Shown: piece by piece, positions 63,620 through 64,000 of the stretch
Numbering within the stretch: the first letter of the stretch is position 1
Layout of the letters: the number at the start of each line of letters is the position of its first letter
DNA from: Roseibium alexandrii DFL-11
Lineage (GTDB): Bacteria; Pseudomonadota; Alphaproteobacteria; Rhizobiales; Stappiaceae
Direction: 5' to 3'
Assembly: GCF_000158095.2 (NCBI RefSeq)
Contig: NZ_CM011002.1
Coordinates: forward strand, 2,185,228-2,249,227
Length of the DNA stretch: 64,000 bases
The notes under the pieces: model-generated
The model's database searches: none
The model's input: only the letters and a program-made list of their open reading frames with translations
What the model was told of the DNA's origin: nothing
Made by a program: the position numbers and the translations under genes

Positions 63620-64000
63620 TCAGGTGCGCAATGCCGCCTTCTGGCCGATCACCATTTCGCGCTTACCGGCGTAACCTTTGACCTTTCCAATGTCGAACCC
63701 CGCTGCTTGCAGGTTCCGGCGCACCCATCCTGCAGATGTGTAGGTCGCGAGGGTCCCATCTGAGGCGGTGAGGTTTGCCGCAGCCCCAAGAAGCGTTCCG
63801 TCCCAAAGCTCCGGGTTTTTTGCCGGACTGAACCCATCCAAAAACCAAGCATCTACTTGCAAGGCATCGAAGCCCGCTTGTTCTAACACTTGGGGCACGT
63901 TTTGAAGCTCCGCGATCAACACGCGGGCATCCCCCACGCCGAGCACCAACCTCACCCGCCCGAGTTGCAGGATGTTCCAGCCTGGCTGCGGAGACCAAAT
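63620..64000 (-). CDS. mnmD: MnmD-type tRNA methyltransferase, partial at the window edge
   Basis: C-terminal 126 residues, running off the right end. Seen in frame up to the edge: PGWNILQLGRVRLVLGVGDA (with the upstream part beyond the GTG used by gene finders), DAWFLDGFSPAKNPELWDGT, YTSAGWVRRNLQAAGF and KVKGYAGKREM. MnmD methylates 5-aminomethyl-2-thiouridine at tRNA position 34. The rest, and whether an MnmC2 oxidoreductase domain is fused, lies outside the window. Confidence 0.9.
   Translation of the reverse strand: MWSPQPGWNILQLGRVRLVLGVGDARVLIAELQNVPQVLEQAGFDALQVDAWFLDGFSPAKNPELWDGTLLGAAANLTASDGTLATYTSAGWVRRNLQAAGFDIGKVKGYAGKREMVIGQKAALRT

Overview
The window looks like a chromosome segment of a marine alphaproteobacterium, most likely of the Stappiaceae/Roseibium-Labrenzia type (Hyphomicrobiales). 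This is an inference from protein style: an alphaproteobacterial gene transfer agent (GTA) head cluster, a GcrA-type protein, a DMSP-demethylase-like protein, a cytochrome bo3 operon, and the high-GC codon use. No 16S gene or species marker is present.

Region 1 (1 to about 17.5 kb) is a temperate prophage that continues beyond the left edge. A long leftward early operon runs on the minus strand from a Cro-like gene (11.7 kb) to a NusG-like antiterminator (2.6 kb). It includes a CII-like regulator, a GcrA-like protein, a DUF4326 protein and a replication protein that carries its own iteron-like origin. It is followed by an initiator-type tRNA and a terminator. A rightward arm carries the repressor and then, from a second promoter with the same operator as the repressor region, a run of small genes ending in a tyrosine integrase. 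Into the leftward operon are set plus-strand, membrane-anchored accessory genes: a pentapeptide-repeat protein, two WQTLIAG-motif paralogues and a coiled-coil protein. Three of them share a 74-77 bp leader. A DUF4145 gene in the rightward arm lies between 58-bp direct repeats.

Region 2 (17.6 to 23.5 kb, minus strand) is the head half of an RcGTA-like cluster: g1-like, large terminase, portal, g3.5-like, a 70-residue protein, prohead protease and major capsid. The downstream tail genes do not follow the capsid; the prophage integrase does. The prophage therefore seems to sit between GTA genes 5 and 6. A terminator-like hairpin and a perfect dyad lie just upstream of the GTA operon.

Region 3 (23.5 to 25.4 kb) is a lower-GC accessory patch with a HEPN-like gene and two tiny genes.

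Region 4 (25.4 to 64 kb) is chromosomal backbone. It holds an SDR, YjbQ, a UGT-type glycosyltransferase, a GltB-like FMN protein, a 2-hydroxychromene-2-carboxylate isomerase-like protein, the cyoABCD operon, a GGDEF-EAL protein, an ABC exporter, an amber-interrupted pseudogene, a putative Fe-S regulator, an exported hydrolase, RidA, MOSC and a PHB-depolymerase-like protein. Further right are a DmdA-like protein, EttA, a His-rich CbiX, a 2-hydroxyacid dehydrogenase, a 1050-residue solute-sensing GGDEF-EAL protein and a partial MnmD at the right edge. Six stand-alone periplasmic solute-binding proteins, plus the same domain fused to the GGDEF-EAL protein, are scattered here with no transporter genes beside them.
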